A stretch of 64,000 bases of DNA from contig NJFT01000175.1 in the NCBI GenBank assembly GCA_002221725.1, positions 1 through 64,000 on the forward strand. Reading direction: 5' to 3'. The DNA comes from Scedosporium boydii. Taxonomy: Eukaryota; Ascomycota; Sordariomycetes; Microascales; Microascaceae. Under the pieces are notes generated by a model that was not told the DNA's origin, did not search any database, and saw nothing but the letters and a program-made list of their open reading frames with translations. This document shows, piece by piece, positions 37,121 through 49,652 of the stretch. Each line of letters begins with the position of its first letter. The first letter of the stretch is position 1. A program made the position numbers and the translations under genes.

Positions 37121-39356
37121 ATGGGGAGTATATCCGACGTGCGGTGGTCCTCGAACCTTCTCGCCAATGCGACCTCGAAAACAACAAAGAGCAACCTCCA
37201 TGGCGATAGGATTCTGCTGCCCCAGTCCGCGCTGGAGGCCATAATGGCCGCCCCCCGATCCGACGACGGCTTCTCTTCTTACGATGGCCTGCGCCTACCC
37301 TTTCCTCTCATGTTCCGGCTACAAAATAAGACCAATGGCCGCGTGGTATACTCTGGCGTGCGGGAATTTATCGGCGAAGAGGACCACATAGGGCTGACGC
37401 CTTACCTCGAGAAGGCGCTTGGAATAGAGGCGGATGATAAGAATGTCGAAATTTCGGTGACGGCAAAGCAGGTACCTAAGGGAACGTACATCCGATTACG
37501 ACCGCTTGAGGCGGGCTATAACCCGGAAGACTGGCGACCGATCCTCGAGCGGGAACTACGAAAGAACTTTACGACCTTGACGAACAATACGGAACTACAT
37601 ATTAGAGGTGTTGGAGGCTCTGAGTACAAGTTTCTCTTGGACAAGGTCGAGCCGGAAGGCGATGCGATCTGTGTAGTCGATACGGATGTTGAGGTGGACA
37701 TTGAAGCCCTGGATGAGGAGCAAGCGCGAGAAACGCTAAGGATAATAGCTGCGAAGGCGAGTAATAGGCCCACGGGAAACTCGACCGGCGGCGAGATCAG
37801 TATCTGGAAGGACGCCGAGGGACACATCGTGCCTAATTCGTATATCGACTACCAATTACCCTCCTGGGACCGGACACAACGACTCACCATCGAGCTGTCA
37901 GGATTTGGAGAGGAGGATGGTTTAGACCTTTTTGCGATTCCGAGTTCGACAAGGTACAGGGCCTTGCCACGACAAGACGAACACGTTTGGGGAAACTTCA
38001 CGACCAAGTCTGACGGACACAAGTCGATTGAGATACCGCCGGACCATCCCGCGCTCGAGACTGCCGAGAAGCTGCTCATCTCAGTCTATTCGTACATACC
38101 GGTCGCATCATCTGGGAAGGCGCCAGAGCCCAAGCCGCAAGGATTCGTTCTACGCGCCCGGGTAGGGCACGCTACCGAGCCCCAAGACACGCCAATGGAT
38201 GACGCCCATGCGCCGCCAGAGAACCAAAAGAAGTGTCCGAATTGCGGACAGTGGGTACCGAAACCTTCTTTTTTCCTGCATGAGAGTTTCTGCTTGCGCA
38301 ACAACACCACATGTAAAGAATGCGGACGGGTATTCAAGAAGGGTTCCGAAGAGCTTGCAAACCACTGGCACTGCGTGCACAAGAACGCCTGTGACTTGTT
38401 CCCCGACAACTATGGGAACACCGAACTTGGGTAAGTCTTTTCCCCTCACCAGTGATCTTTTGCACGTGCTTTTGTAAACTAATCACGACTGCAGACGTGA
38501 GAGGCACCGTATCGCATACCACTCTGAGCACCACTGTCCCTCGTGCGATTTTTCCACCTGCGACCTACCCGAACTGGCCAAACATCGAACCACCTACTGC
38601 CCAGGCAGGCTTATCCTCTGCCAGTTCTGCCATCTCGAGGTTCCGCAGGGGGGTGACGGCACGCCCACGCCGGAAATGAAACTTACAGGACTCACACCCC
38701 ACGAACTAGAGGATGGCTCAAGGACGACCCAATGCGACATCTGCGGCAGGATCCTCCGGCTCAGGGAACTGGAAGCGCACATGATGAACCACAAACTAGC
38801 CAGGGCATCACAACCGACCCCACGCCTATGCCGCAACGTCAACTGCGGCCGCACGCTCTACGGCGTCGGCGCACGAGGCGCGCTCTTCTCCCGCTCATCC
38901 ACCACGACGTCCGAACACGAGGACAATGACCTGGGACTCTGCGGAGCGTGCTTCGCGCCTCTGTACTCGAGCGTCTACGACCCCGAAGGAAAAGCCATGC
39001 GCCGACGCATCGAGCGGCGCTACCTCCTCCAGCTCAACACGGGCTGCGGCAAGTCGTGGTGCGCCAACGAGTGGTGCAAGACGCACCGGGCCAACGCGGG
39101 GTTGGAGCCTCTAGGCGCCAGCATGAAGGCAGCGCTGCCCCTCGTGAAGCCCCTGGTCGAGTCGGTGCCCGATCCCGCCGCGCCGATGTATTTCTGCGTC
39201 GACGAGACGAGCGCGGTGAACAAGATCGTCGCGACGGAGCTGGCTAGGGAGGGAAGGTATGAGCTGGGATGGTGCGTTGCGGCGTGCGAGGCAACAAAGG
39301 GGGAAATGGGGAGGGCGAGGGAGTGGTTGGAGTTATGGGCTAATGCGAAGGCGTGA
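37121..39356 (+). CDS. UFD1-domain protein with C-terminal zinc fingers
   Basis: Ubiquitin-pathway protein, two exons: 37121-38430 and 38495-39356, about 723 aa. Residues about 50-190 carry a Ufd1 double-psi-barrel-like domain (LRLPFPLMFRLQN, GTYIRLRPLEAGYNPEDWRPILERELRKN), the family fold that in Ufd1 binds ubiquitin and Cdc48/p97 cofactors. After an acidic linker and a region at about 250-340 there is a cysteine/histidine-rich part: CPNCGQWVPKPSFFLHESFC, CKECGRVF, HWHCVH, then after the splice HCPSCDFSTC, LCQFC, CDICGRILRLRELEAHMMNH, CRNVNCGRTLYG and LCGACFAPLY. These look like tandem TRAF/C2H2-type fingers. It is much longer than canonical Ufd1 (about 350-400 aa) and is probably a separate fungal paralogue rather than the Npl4 partner. 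Start: first ATG at 37121, followed by a long open frame. Confidence 0.85.
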
Positions 39357-39941
39357 TGGGATCATGGATTGACCCTAGGTTCGTTTTGGGGACCGGGGAG
39401 GTTTTCCTTTTTTGGCGTATTCGATAGAGATTGGGGCCGTGGGTGGGTTGTGTGTGTTTTGGGAATGGGACGATTTAGATGTGGCTTAGATTTGGTTTTA
39501 TAGATCCGCGATACATGGACATGGACGCCTTGCATAGTTGATAGCTGTTGGGCAGCATCTTCAGATTTTAGATGACGTCTTTCGAATCTACGAGATTAAC
39601 GAGTTGACTTTTGTTTCCGGGCAGGCGGGTGTGCTGGGGTCTTGGGTTACTTCGGAGGGTTGATGACGAGCGTATCAATATCCTAGAGACTGGAGAGGTG
39701 ACGTGGCTCATGATCTCATTAAACTAAGCACTAACATCTCGGCCTTCGTCACTCGAGCTTCGAAGGTTGAAGGACGTAGTACGGAGACATTCCCAGTTTC
39801 GAGCACAGAAAGGAAAAAGTAAGAAAGAAAAAGTAAAAGGGAGAAAAGAATAGAAGTAAAAATAGAGAGCAAAGCATAGGGCATTTTGAGTTAAAAATAA
39901 AATTTAATAAAGCAGCAAAATTAGAACGTCTCTCAAGCTAC
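39357..39941. other. Convergent spacer UFD1-like / SET gene
   Basis: 585 bp of 3' flanks, with an A/G-rich stretch at 39806-39915. No gene seen. Confidence 0.55.
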
Positions 39942-41458
39942 CTACGTTCTCTTCCTCGCCCCCAAAGGTCCTAGCCTTTCAATCGTCTCCCTAACCTCCG
40001 CCTCCCTATCCGGAACCTCCAACCTCCCATACTTATCCATGACATCGAGCTTCAAAGCCAAATATTTCATAGCGTCCTCCTCCTCCCCCAGAACCCAGTG
40101 CACCGTCATGAGTGCCTCATACGGATCCGCCAGCAACGAAGGCATGTCCTCCTTCTTGATGGTGTCAACGAGCTCCCTGAGGTGAGAGATGCCAAGGTCG
40201 AGGTCGTGGGCCGTGATGGCTTTGGTGGCGGCGTTGCGGAAGTAGTGGATTTTGGCGCGGGCGGCGTCGGAGGCGGAGATGCGCGTCGGGGAGGTGCAGA
40301 GGGCGCACTTGCAGGTGAAGCCCCAGTTTGATTTTAGGCGGTTTTGGCGGCCTTTGTGTGTGTCGAGTGGGTTGATGTCTGGGGTAGTGTGAGCCTGGCA
40401 GGGAACATGGGGTAGAGAGGAGAGGACGAGAGGGGAGGGCAAAGGGGGCGTTACAGCTTATGGTGATTTCTTCACCTGGTTGGATGTCGTGGAAGGCAGC
40501 AATGCCGACCGTGAGGCCGTGGGATGAGTAGCGGAGGAAAGAGCTTCTCGAGTTAGAGAGTGGCCGCTGAGAGGTGACATTCTCCGGGTGAGGGCATACT
40601 TACTTTGGTTTACAGGAATGGTTTATTCGCTGGAAGCGGTGTCCTTGAGTCAGTGCCTATCTCGCGTCATCATCCAGAGAAGGGAGGGACGCTCCTAGCA
40701 CATACCGAGACGATGGGGTATAAAACGTGATGCTGGTCATCTCCATCCCCGTACTCTCTCGTAAACACATTCGTCTGCACCACATCCTCAAGCAAATCCT
40801 TCGAAAGCCCGCTCCTCGCCAGCGCCCTCACGGCCCTCGGTCCCGGTTCAACTAGCCTATCGACGGCCTCCTTCAGCAATCCCACACGTTCCTTATCCGT
40901 CGTGGCCCTAGGATAGCCCGCGTGCAGGACGAGCGAGGCGTAGTCCACGAGGAAGGTGTCGCCGGCAGATATGCGGCGGGTAGCGACTACGCCGTAGCCC
41001 TTTCCGGGGATGCGGGCGATCTCGCAGGGTAAGGGGAGGAGATTGGGTTTGCGGACGGTCGGATGGGAGGGGAATGGGGAGTCATATAGGGAATGGAGGA
41101 GAGGGGAGAGGGTGGCGGCGAGGAAGGGAGTGGTGATGAGGCTGAGGCCGTGGTGGCCGATGTGGCTGGAGGTGAAGATGCAGTAGGTTTCGGGCGTGCG
41201 TTGGTCGGTACATATGGGTGGATGGGTGAAGGGAGAGAAGAGATGAGGCGGGGAGCTGTTGCTAGTGATGGGTGGGCATGAGATATGTGAGGGAGGAGGG
41301 AGTATGAGTGTGGAGGTATCCTTTGGCGGGCAAGTGTCTGATATCGCGGTGTTAATGTTGAAGCTAGCGTTGGCGTTGGCGGAGGAAGCACTCGCCAAGG
41401 TGAGACATGTCAGGGACGCGATGCCGATGGGCGAGGTTAAAGGGTTTGGAGGCCGCAT
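39942..41458 (-). CDS. SET-domain protein with N-terminal signal-like segment
   Basis: Putative lysine methyltransferase or SET-fold protein. Four exons: 41458-40706, 40629-40604 (26 nt), 40543-40455 and 40378-39942, about 434 aa. The second exon codes for RINHSCKP, the SET catalytic/pseudoknot motif NHSC; the third ends in GEEITIS, which the fourth completes to a SYIN block, and a post-SET zinc motif follows (CKCALC). The SET region starts near residue 145 (IARIPGKGYGVVATRRISAGD). The first 30 residues (IGIASLTCLTLASASSANA) look like a signal peptide, followed by a Cys-containing part with YCIFTSSHIGHHGLSLITTP. This layout is common in an expanded family of fungal SET proteins whose substrates are unknown. 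If truly secreted, histone methylation is unlikely. Confidence 0.85.
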
Positions 41459-42878
41459 GCTGCAGCTACGATTGAGTGGTAGAGTCGACTACTCGCATCA
41501 AATGGCCACACAATTGACAAGACGGAGATCTACAACTGCCTCTACCTATGTACCGTCTTCGAGATGGCCTAAGGCGAGATGAGAGGAGATGAGATGAGGT
41601 GAGATGAGGCTATCATCACCCTTGACAAAGATCTACACTGCTACACTGGGTCAGACATGTGAGGCACGGATTGCTGTCGGGTGAATTAATTTTGAAATTA
41701 ACGGAAAGAATTAATTCGATTAACCCCCTGCCGCAAAGGCTCGGCACGCACAGCCCAGTACGGGCGGGCAGAATGTGCCGATCAAGACCGATCCTTCCAA
41801 TCGTCTAAGAGAGTAGTTAAGCATTAAAACAAATTTGATCTCTTCAGTGAAGATGAACTCGAGAGATAACAGTCGAGCGAATATCTCAGGATCTCAGAAT
41901 AGCAGCCTCGTCCGAAGCATCGATTTTCAGCCACCTCACTGGCGGTGAGCGTTCTTGTGCTGCCTGGTTGTCAGTCCACACCCCACAGCCCATGCTTCAT
42001 TCATACCGTCGTTCTTGTCATTTTCTGTCCTTGTCCCGGTCCCGACCCCTGGCTTACAGTGTCTGGACTCGGACACAAATGCAGGTAATAAACGATCAAC
42101 TCCACGAGAATCAATAAAAACCGCTGCCGATCTTCTGGGGTTTGCTCAGACACCTTCTCGTTGACTTTTTAGGCTCGACGCTTGACACCTTAGCTACTGA
42201 GCTCCCGAGCTCCTGAACAACTGAACGACTCCGTACATACGCTCCCTCCCCCGCCGGTGGTTCCCGGTCCAATGGGAACGCTGCTATCTTGACTTTAATC
42301 TTTTCAGCTTGCTTCAGCAAGCGCGGAACATATCACACTAGCGCTGGTCTAGTTTAGGTCTAGTAGGACTACGCAGTTTCTTGCATAAAGTAGAGATATT
42401 GATTGCCAGGCGGTGTCTCTCTTGGTGACTTGGCTTGAGGGGAGGTTGGGGTTGATCGTCTCGTCTTGCCGGTCCCTGGCTCTCTGACCGCCTCTATGGC
42501 CTCGTCGACCATACGATGGACAAGTACGATGTGCTGTCCAGACGAGGGGGAGACGAGGGGGCTCGAAAGGTTTGGAACGACAAAGCACACTCGCGCTAGA
42601 TGCGATTTAAGGTTGCGTGTTCGAGCTTGCTGCAGGTCTCTTAACTTGATCGGCCTTGACGTGTGCTGCTTCATGCTTGATGAAAGTGTTACAAAACCCG
42701 TTTTTCTCCAAGCATGATGCAATTATCAATTCCTTGATTCACATTTCCGTCCTCGATTATTTCTTCAAAATGGAATCTACGTGGTTTGTTTGTTTTTAAT
42801 TTCGTGTGTATATTTTTTTTTTTTTTAATTCTATTTATTTGCTTGTTTACTTTTCTTCCTCGTCTATCCATCTCGACG
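41459..42878. other. Divergent intergenic region; no convincing gene
   Basis: 1.4 kb. Holds GAGATGAG-type repeats (41578-41612), an AATTAAT-rich patch (41685-41720) and a T14 tract (42817-42833). The frame that extends the next gene upstream to 42786 runs through the T tract and would encode poly-Phe; I start that gene at 42879. Confidence 0.5.
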
Positions 42879-44109
42879 ATGTCCGACCAACGAGATCCTA
42901 CGACTCCAGCATCTCCATCTCAGCCTCCACCTCAGCCTCCACCTCAACCTACACCTCAACCTACACCTCAACCACGCCCTCCAACTCCCCTCCACGTCCC
43001 GGCAATCGACATCGGAATCCCAGATGAACCCACCACCAACTCCATCACCTCTCAAGCCCACCCAAACCCAGATCTTCTTACCACACCACAACCTTCCTAT
43101 CTCCGACCCAATGCCCAAACCCATGATAATCGCGCCTATTCCCCTTCCATCTCAGCCCTCTCCGATACCTTCTCCCTCGCCACGACATACACTGCCAACT
43201 CCCAACAACCCCACCCGCCCCCTCGAGATGTAACACCGCATCCTCTAGTAGACTTGACATCCGCACATGGCCTCGGGAGAACAGGGACGAGGGGATCTCA
43301 AGTCGACGATGACCAGACGATAATAAACCAAGAGGCAACGGGGAGGTGGGGCAGAGGAAGAATGAGGATGAGGGCGCTGAGGACGAATAGGCCGATAGAG
43401 ACGCGTAAGAAGTGGAACAAGGTCTTCCGCATCATCTTATACGTCATCTTGGCTCTTTGGCTCGCCTCGACGTGTCTGGCCTGGGCAGGACCTTGGCTTT
43501 CAGACGTGAAGTAAGAACAGAACATATCACTCTTCGATCCATGATGAGTATGGTTCCCCTCGTTGACACAGATTCTCAAAATAGTTTCGTTGTAACGCTA
43601 TCGTTGGGCCTGGGAGCTGCAGCATGCGAATGCGTCGTACTGTTTAGGCTGAGAAGATGCATCAAACGTCGCGAGCTGGAGCTTCAAAGCGCCCTGGCTT
43701 TCCTCATACTCGCATTCGCCACGACCGTCGCCTTCTTCGCTATTGCGATCGTCCATACTACCTTGCCGGAAACGGTGCCGATTGTCATCTACGTACAAGC
43801 GTCTCTGCAGCTTGCTCTCTTGTAAGTGAACCGTTCTTTCTCCCAGTCTTCCCGCAAGAGTGTTCTTTTTTCATGGCAAGAGGCCACTGGTCAATTCCCG
43901 GCGCAATTGTAATCAGTTCATTCCTCTCGGTTAGGGGCCTCACCAATGTTACGCTTGTGATGTGGCTTTCGTTATTCCCCCTTATGTTCCTGTTCTCCAT
44001 ATTTCGCCTCATTGCCTATTACCACCTTCACCTCATTTCCTCATTCAAGCCCATGAGATATGTGGGAACTGATGAAAACAACGCGCTTCGTGCGCTGTGG
44101 AGCAAATAA
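42879..44109 (+). CDS. Multi-span membrane protein, Pro-rich N-terminus; unknown function
   Basis: Not recognised. Three exons: 42879-43510, 43585-43821 and 43881-44109, about 365 aa; the acceptors at 43584 and 43880 were chosen because they alone keep the hydrophobic frame open. The N-terminal 190 residues are hydrophilic, with a QPPP/QPTP repeat (residues 16-31) encoded by a 12-bp tandem repeat. A basic segment (RGRMRMRALRTNRPIETRKKW) precedes TM1 (FRIILYVILALWLASTCLAW). Further membrane segments: FVVTLSLGLGAAACECVVLF, ALAFLILAFATTVAFFAIAI, VPIVIYVQASLQLALL and LTNVTLVMWLSLFPLMFLFS, so about five to six spans. The short C-terminal tail is polar. Cytosolic N-terminus by the positive-inside rule. 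No conserved catalytic motif seen. Confidence 0.72.
42924..42971 (+). repeat. 12-bp tandem repeat inside coding exon
   Basis: Four copies of CCTCCACCTCAG/CCTACACCTCAA encode the Q-P-P-P and Q-P-T-P repeats at the N-terminus of the membrane protein. In-frame units suggest length variation between strains. Confidence 0.85.
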
Positions 44110-44963
44110 ATAGCATACTTGCGGGCGCCTCACTGCTTGCTGTCCTCCTAGGCTACGTCTCAATAGACCTAGCTTGAAAGGACCCCCTCGTACCCTCAGT
44201 GGATAGGACAACTTCAAACTTACATTCGCCGTGGAGATATAACCTGGATTCTTCTCTCTTCTCGTACTCTTTCCTTTCTCGTTCCTTCTACGGAGTGTCG
44301 AAGAGTGGAAAGATGCGGTGGGACCATGTGCGTGGGACGGCCGCAGCAAGTAAGTCGATCTCGAGAACGGGGACCATGAGGCGGGTCGAGCAACCGTTGA
44401 CAGAGGTCGTAGATTTAGCTTCTTGAGACTGAGGACTGTCAGCTCTTCCTAGGCTCGGGTTGTCCATGAAGCTCTGTGAGAAACCAGAAATACGGCGGGG
44501 TTTCTCGGGTCTTTTGAGCATCCTCAAGGCCCTGTTTATATCCATGCTGGCTCAGGTCTCGCTCCGATTTAACCTCGTGAACCAACGCTACCGTCCCGAT
44601 AAATCCTGCCTTCTCGACCGATGGTCGAAAAAGCGACCTGCCTCTCTTAGAAAGAAGCCAAGAACTTCAACATCCGCACTTCCGTCCTTTGATGGACCGA
44701 TGGATTCGGCCGAATTGGCAGGAAATTAAACACGGCTTGGCGCGCAATTTCCCGCTGTGGCTCGTGACTCGAGACTCGCGACTCGCGAAAGGATTGAGCA
44801 GCATTTGCGGGCCTCGGAAGGGGCCTCAGAATTTTAAAGTCGAGAGTCGAAGGGACTATATTTTTTGTCTTTCGTTTTTCCCCGGACTCGTGGTTTGGCT
44901 GTTTCGAAAAGATCAATCAACCCATCGAATCTCCACCAGATTATTTGCACTAGTCCACGAGCC
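44110..44963. other. Intergenic; promoter of the secreted protein gene
   Basis: 854 bp. No gene. Near 44762-44790 the direct repeats GACTCGAGACTCGCGACTCG occur. Small frames on both strands lack domains. Confidence 0.5.
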
Positions 44964-45848
44964 ATGTCCCTGTCCCTGAGCCTAGCACGCAAATTCGGCG
45001 CTGTGGCGCTCCTCAGCGCGCTGGCGGCCACTAGCGCAGTGGCTGAGGACATCGCCCATTTCGAGGTCGACTTCATTTTCCCACGCAACGGACCCTACAA
45101 GACCTCCGACGTGTTCCCCATCGCCCTTGCCGTCCAAAACCTCTCGGCAGCGCGCACCTTCGCGACCGACGGCGTCATCAGATGGGGTATTCAACCACTC
45201 CGCGACGGTCACACTGCCACGGGCGTGTGGGTTGATGAGGGCGTGTTCGAATTGACCGACATCCCCGAAACGAACGAGGAAAACAAGGGCATCTCCATTT
45301 TCGTCGCCAATTCGAACGTCACCAGCTGGATCGATAGGAAGTTTAACGACCCGCAGGAACAGTACATGCTTCAATGGCACCTAACAGTATACAAAATGAC
45401 TGAGCGGTGCGACCCGATACCATACATACATGGGGCCATCAAGTTTTCCATCGAGGCGCCCTGGGAGGCGGAGAAGGACTCCGATGAATGGGACTGGCCG
45501 GAGGCCGGAAAGGGAGTGGCTCCGGATGTTATGGATGTATCGGAATGCCCAGTCCGAGGGTATACAGCGGAGATACGGCCGAACTCGACGGTTCCTGGTT
45601 GTCCGGTTGTGGTGGACTTCGATTTGGATTGGAAACCCAACCCATGCGCAGTCAACCTGGATGAGAATACAAAGAAGGGTATTGCTAGCCAGGCCTCTAG
45701 CTTTGCTACGGCATCTGCTACTCCTTCTCCTACGGAACAAGCCGACCAGCCCAAGGAATCGGACAATGCCGCACATGGCCTGGGCACTCCTCTCGGGCTC
45801 GCGTTGGTGGCTGCCTGGGCCGTTGGTGGGTTCGAGTTTGCATTCTAA
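44964..45848 (+). CDS. Secreted, probably GPI-anchored protein (DUF7136-like)
   Basis: Single exon, 294 aa. A signal peptide at residues 1-27 (ARKFGAVALLSALAATSAVA, then EDIAHF) is followed by a beta-rich ectodomain beginning HFEVDFIFPRNGPYK, which I recall as typical of a family of fungal cell-surface proteins named DUF7136. N-glycosylation sequons include NLS, NVT and NST. Cysteines (CDPIPY, SECPVRGY, PGCPVVVDFD, NPCAV) can pair in disulphides. A Ser/Thr-rich stretch (residues about 245-270) and a hydrophobic C-terminus (LGLALVAAWAVGGFEFAF) after Asn/Ala residues fit a GPI-anchor signal. Function unknown. The start at 44964 is the ATG directly before the signal peptide; longer upstream frame text is not signal-like. 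Confidence 0.83.
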   Translation: MSLSLSLARKFGAVALLSALAATSAVAEDIAHFEVDFIFPRNGPYKTSDVFPIALAVQNLSAARTFATDGVIRWGIQPLRDGHTATGVWVDEGVFELTDIPETNEENKGISIFVANSNVTSWIDRKFNDPQEQYMLQWHLTVYKMTERCDPIPYIHGAIKFSIEAPWEAEKDSDEWDWPEAGKGVAPDVMDVSECPVRGYTAEIRPNSTVPGCPVVVDFDLDWKPNPCAVNLDENTKKGIASQASSFATASATPSPTEQADQPKESDNAAHGLGTPLGLALVAAWAVGGFEFAF

Positions 45849-47922
45849 CGACGAAAATTTCTATGCATGGCCGAGATTGGCTGGATGGATTCCTTCCCTC
45901 TTTCCTCTCATCTCCTCTTCCATACGGGTTGCATACATCACACGTCCACAATTTTTTTTTTTTTTCCTCTTTCTCTATACTTCTTTCGATATATATTGTG
46001 TATACCTCGGTATAATTAGCATACATAAGGTGTTGGGGGTAATGTTTACAACGATCAATTGTTTACACAATTTCACGCCAACATTCCTGTCACTACCACG
46101 TTCCTCCCCTCGAGGATCCCAAGTGCTGGCGGACCTGGACCGTCATGAAGTGTCGTCCAAGCTCTAACTAGGGTATGCATACACCCATTGTAGCCTTTTA
46201 GAGTATTCCTTAGTCTTAGTGACACGGCAGCATCAAGGTAGAGTCATGAAATGTATTGGGAGACGTAAAGGAGGTAGGTTAGTCGTTGCTTGGTTTCGGG
46301 TTTCTGTATTCCTTAGGGTAGAGCAGTCTACCGTAGCCTTCGGGTTTTAGTGACCATGATGAAGGAGAATCTGAGTCAGAAGAGGCGCTGGTCAATTCGA
46401 TGGGAAGATGGATCGCGGCGCGCGGTGTTGGCGAAAGCCAGCACTGATAGCTCGGGAAACCGACCACACAGATGGATCCAAGCAGAACTCTACATTCTTC
46501 TGGCAGAGTTTCCGTCATAAGCTGTGGGAGTGTTAATATCTGACTGCGGGCCAGATGAGAAATACTCGACGGCGCCCTGATTCCACGAACCTCGCACTGG
46601 CATAGGACGTGAACATGAACATGAGATACAACTTGCTTGTCTGGGGTGGTCGCTCTGATCCTGTCTGTCCCTTAGCTTCGGGAAAAGAATGCTGCCTCGC
46701 TTTTGCTCACGTTTCTCCCTCCTTAGATTAAGAACAAGACCGTCTAAGAAATCATATCCCTCATTGGAAGCACTGCAACCGACGACGTGGATTGACCAGA
46801 ACCTGGTGCTGGGGTGCACATTCCTCACTGTCTGCGGCCTCGCGAAATTGGCGGGCGCCTCCTTCGTACATTTTGCACTGCCCGTGCCATGAACGGAGTC
46901 GTCTTTGAGCCTTCGTGATAGATTCAAACCCCCATCGAAAATATCTATAGCATTTTCCAGAATTTCCCAGCGTCGTATCCCACAATGTCGCTGAAGCATC
47001 CGGATAAAAAGGGAAAAAGGAGAACGCCCAAAACATGCAAAGAAAGGCGGGGGATCAGGTGCGCTAAACCATGTCAAACATCTGAATAGAAGCCATCGTC
47101 TTCTCTGGGGCTCATCATCATCCTATCACTGCCTGTTTTGGTCTCAGTCGTTTACCAACCACAGACCTCCGCCGCCATGTCTTCACCCGAGCAGGGGTCT
47201 CCGCCCTCCCCTGAAATCTAAAAGACCCGACTTCCAGGGTCGCAGTACGCGATGCTTCCCTTCTTCATTTATGCTAAAGTCGAAATGGAAGCCTCGGAGA
47301 ACCATTCTGCCACTCACATTCCTCACTCAGCTTGCAGCTTCGCCTGCGCATGCTTCATACACGCACATCCAATGACTTGGAAATTCTTCTTCGCGGCTCA
47401 ATGGCAGACGACTCTCCCACACCTCCTCCTAAAAAAAAAGGAAAAACATAAGAGTGGTATATTACCTTCATGCGATAACCCAAGATGAAAAAAAGCCGAC
47501 GTGGAAAATCCCAGGCCACCTCTCTGAGAACCCGGTTTGGCGTGCAAGCGGAACAACTGCCACACCCATCTCGCTCCCCTGCCTGGCTTTGGGCACGCCC
47601 TCGGGCACTGCACTAGACTTTTTTGATGCTAAACTACAGAAGCTACTGTGAACGCACTTACACACCCGCTTCGACATCACGATCCTAGACGTGTGTTCTC
47701 CCGAATAGGGTATCACCGAGGCGCGCAAATCCACGAGTCGTAGATCTTTTCTATATTAACGTGACATCTTGTAGACCTGCGAGACTTGACTTTTAGACTT
47801 AGTTTGCTCACCCTTGGCGAAACTCCCCTCTTCTCCCCTCATACGACCCTGGCCTGTCCCAGACAAATGTAAAATTATGTTTCCATGGAGCTGGGTGAGA
47901 AACAATCATGGGTTTCCCGGAC

Positions 47923-47928
47923 TATAAA
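47923..47928 (+). promoter_or_regulatory. TATA box of the xylanase gene
   Basis: TATAAA 138 bp before the xylanase ATG, a normal distance for a fungal promoter with a short leader. Confidence 0.55.
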
Positions 47929-47941
47929 GATGTCAAGGATT

Positions 47942-47947
47942 CCCCGG
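47942..47947 (-). promoter_or_regulatory. CreA-like site (CCGGGG on the minus strand)
   Basis: CCCCGG on the plus strand, matching SYGGRG in reverse, just after the TATA box of the xylanase gene. It fits glucose repression but is a six-base match. Confidence 0.35.
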
Positions 47948-48044
47948 AGTCATTTTCTGTTTCCTCGCTTCCAGCCAGGACTTTCGCAAGCCCCAATCTT
48001 CCCCCAAGGTTCTTAGAGAAACTTTGAAATCACCCACCTCCTAG

Positions 48045-49117
<1,073 letters not shown>

Positions 49118-49652
49118 GCCTACACAAACAAACACTGAACCAGCCCCGGCTAGCGAAGGGTGAGTCCCCATCTACGTGGAGGATGGGCAACTGGCCTAGA
49201 GGGAGGGACTATGGGCAAGGACTAAACCTTCCCTGGGAAGACCCGGCCATCTCGTTAGTGGCATTCTGCTTCTGTACATATTTGATTCGTACATATGGAC
49301 TCTTCTAGTAAATATATCTAAGAGATTGCACCTACGACTATCGCCATGGCTTTACTGTAAAAGGGGAGGAAGCGGTTACTCATGTGCATCTTAGTTACAT
49401 TTAACTAGTACCGTAAAGGCCTAAGTGACCGATGCGGTGGCCGTTATGACGATCGTCTGGAATTTCCGGAGCCGGAGCCGGTGTACGACCAAGTCTCGGT
49501 CATTGGCTTAGAGAAAAAAAAATGGTATCACCAAGGATTCTACGAGTAAAGCCTTGCCAATGTCTTCATTTGTTTATTTCGATTCGGCCGCAGATACCAT
49601 GCACTCTACGCAAACTCATTCCTTTTTCTTTTGATATCCCGCTTCGCCCTCC
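49118..49652. other. Convergent spacer xylanase / ILS1
   Basis: 535 bp of 3' flanking sequence. No gene; only small overlapping frames. Confidence 0.55.

Noticed and set aside
42786..42878. Upstream extension of the membrane protein (MFVFNFVC...)
   Set aside because: It is translated from a T14 tract giving poly-Phe; the ATG at 42879 is a better start.
46490..47077. 195-codon minus-strand open frame
   Set aside because: No domain, signal, splice pattern or recognisable composition; the opposite strand is partly open too.
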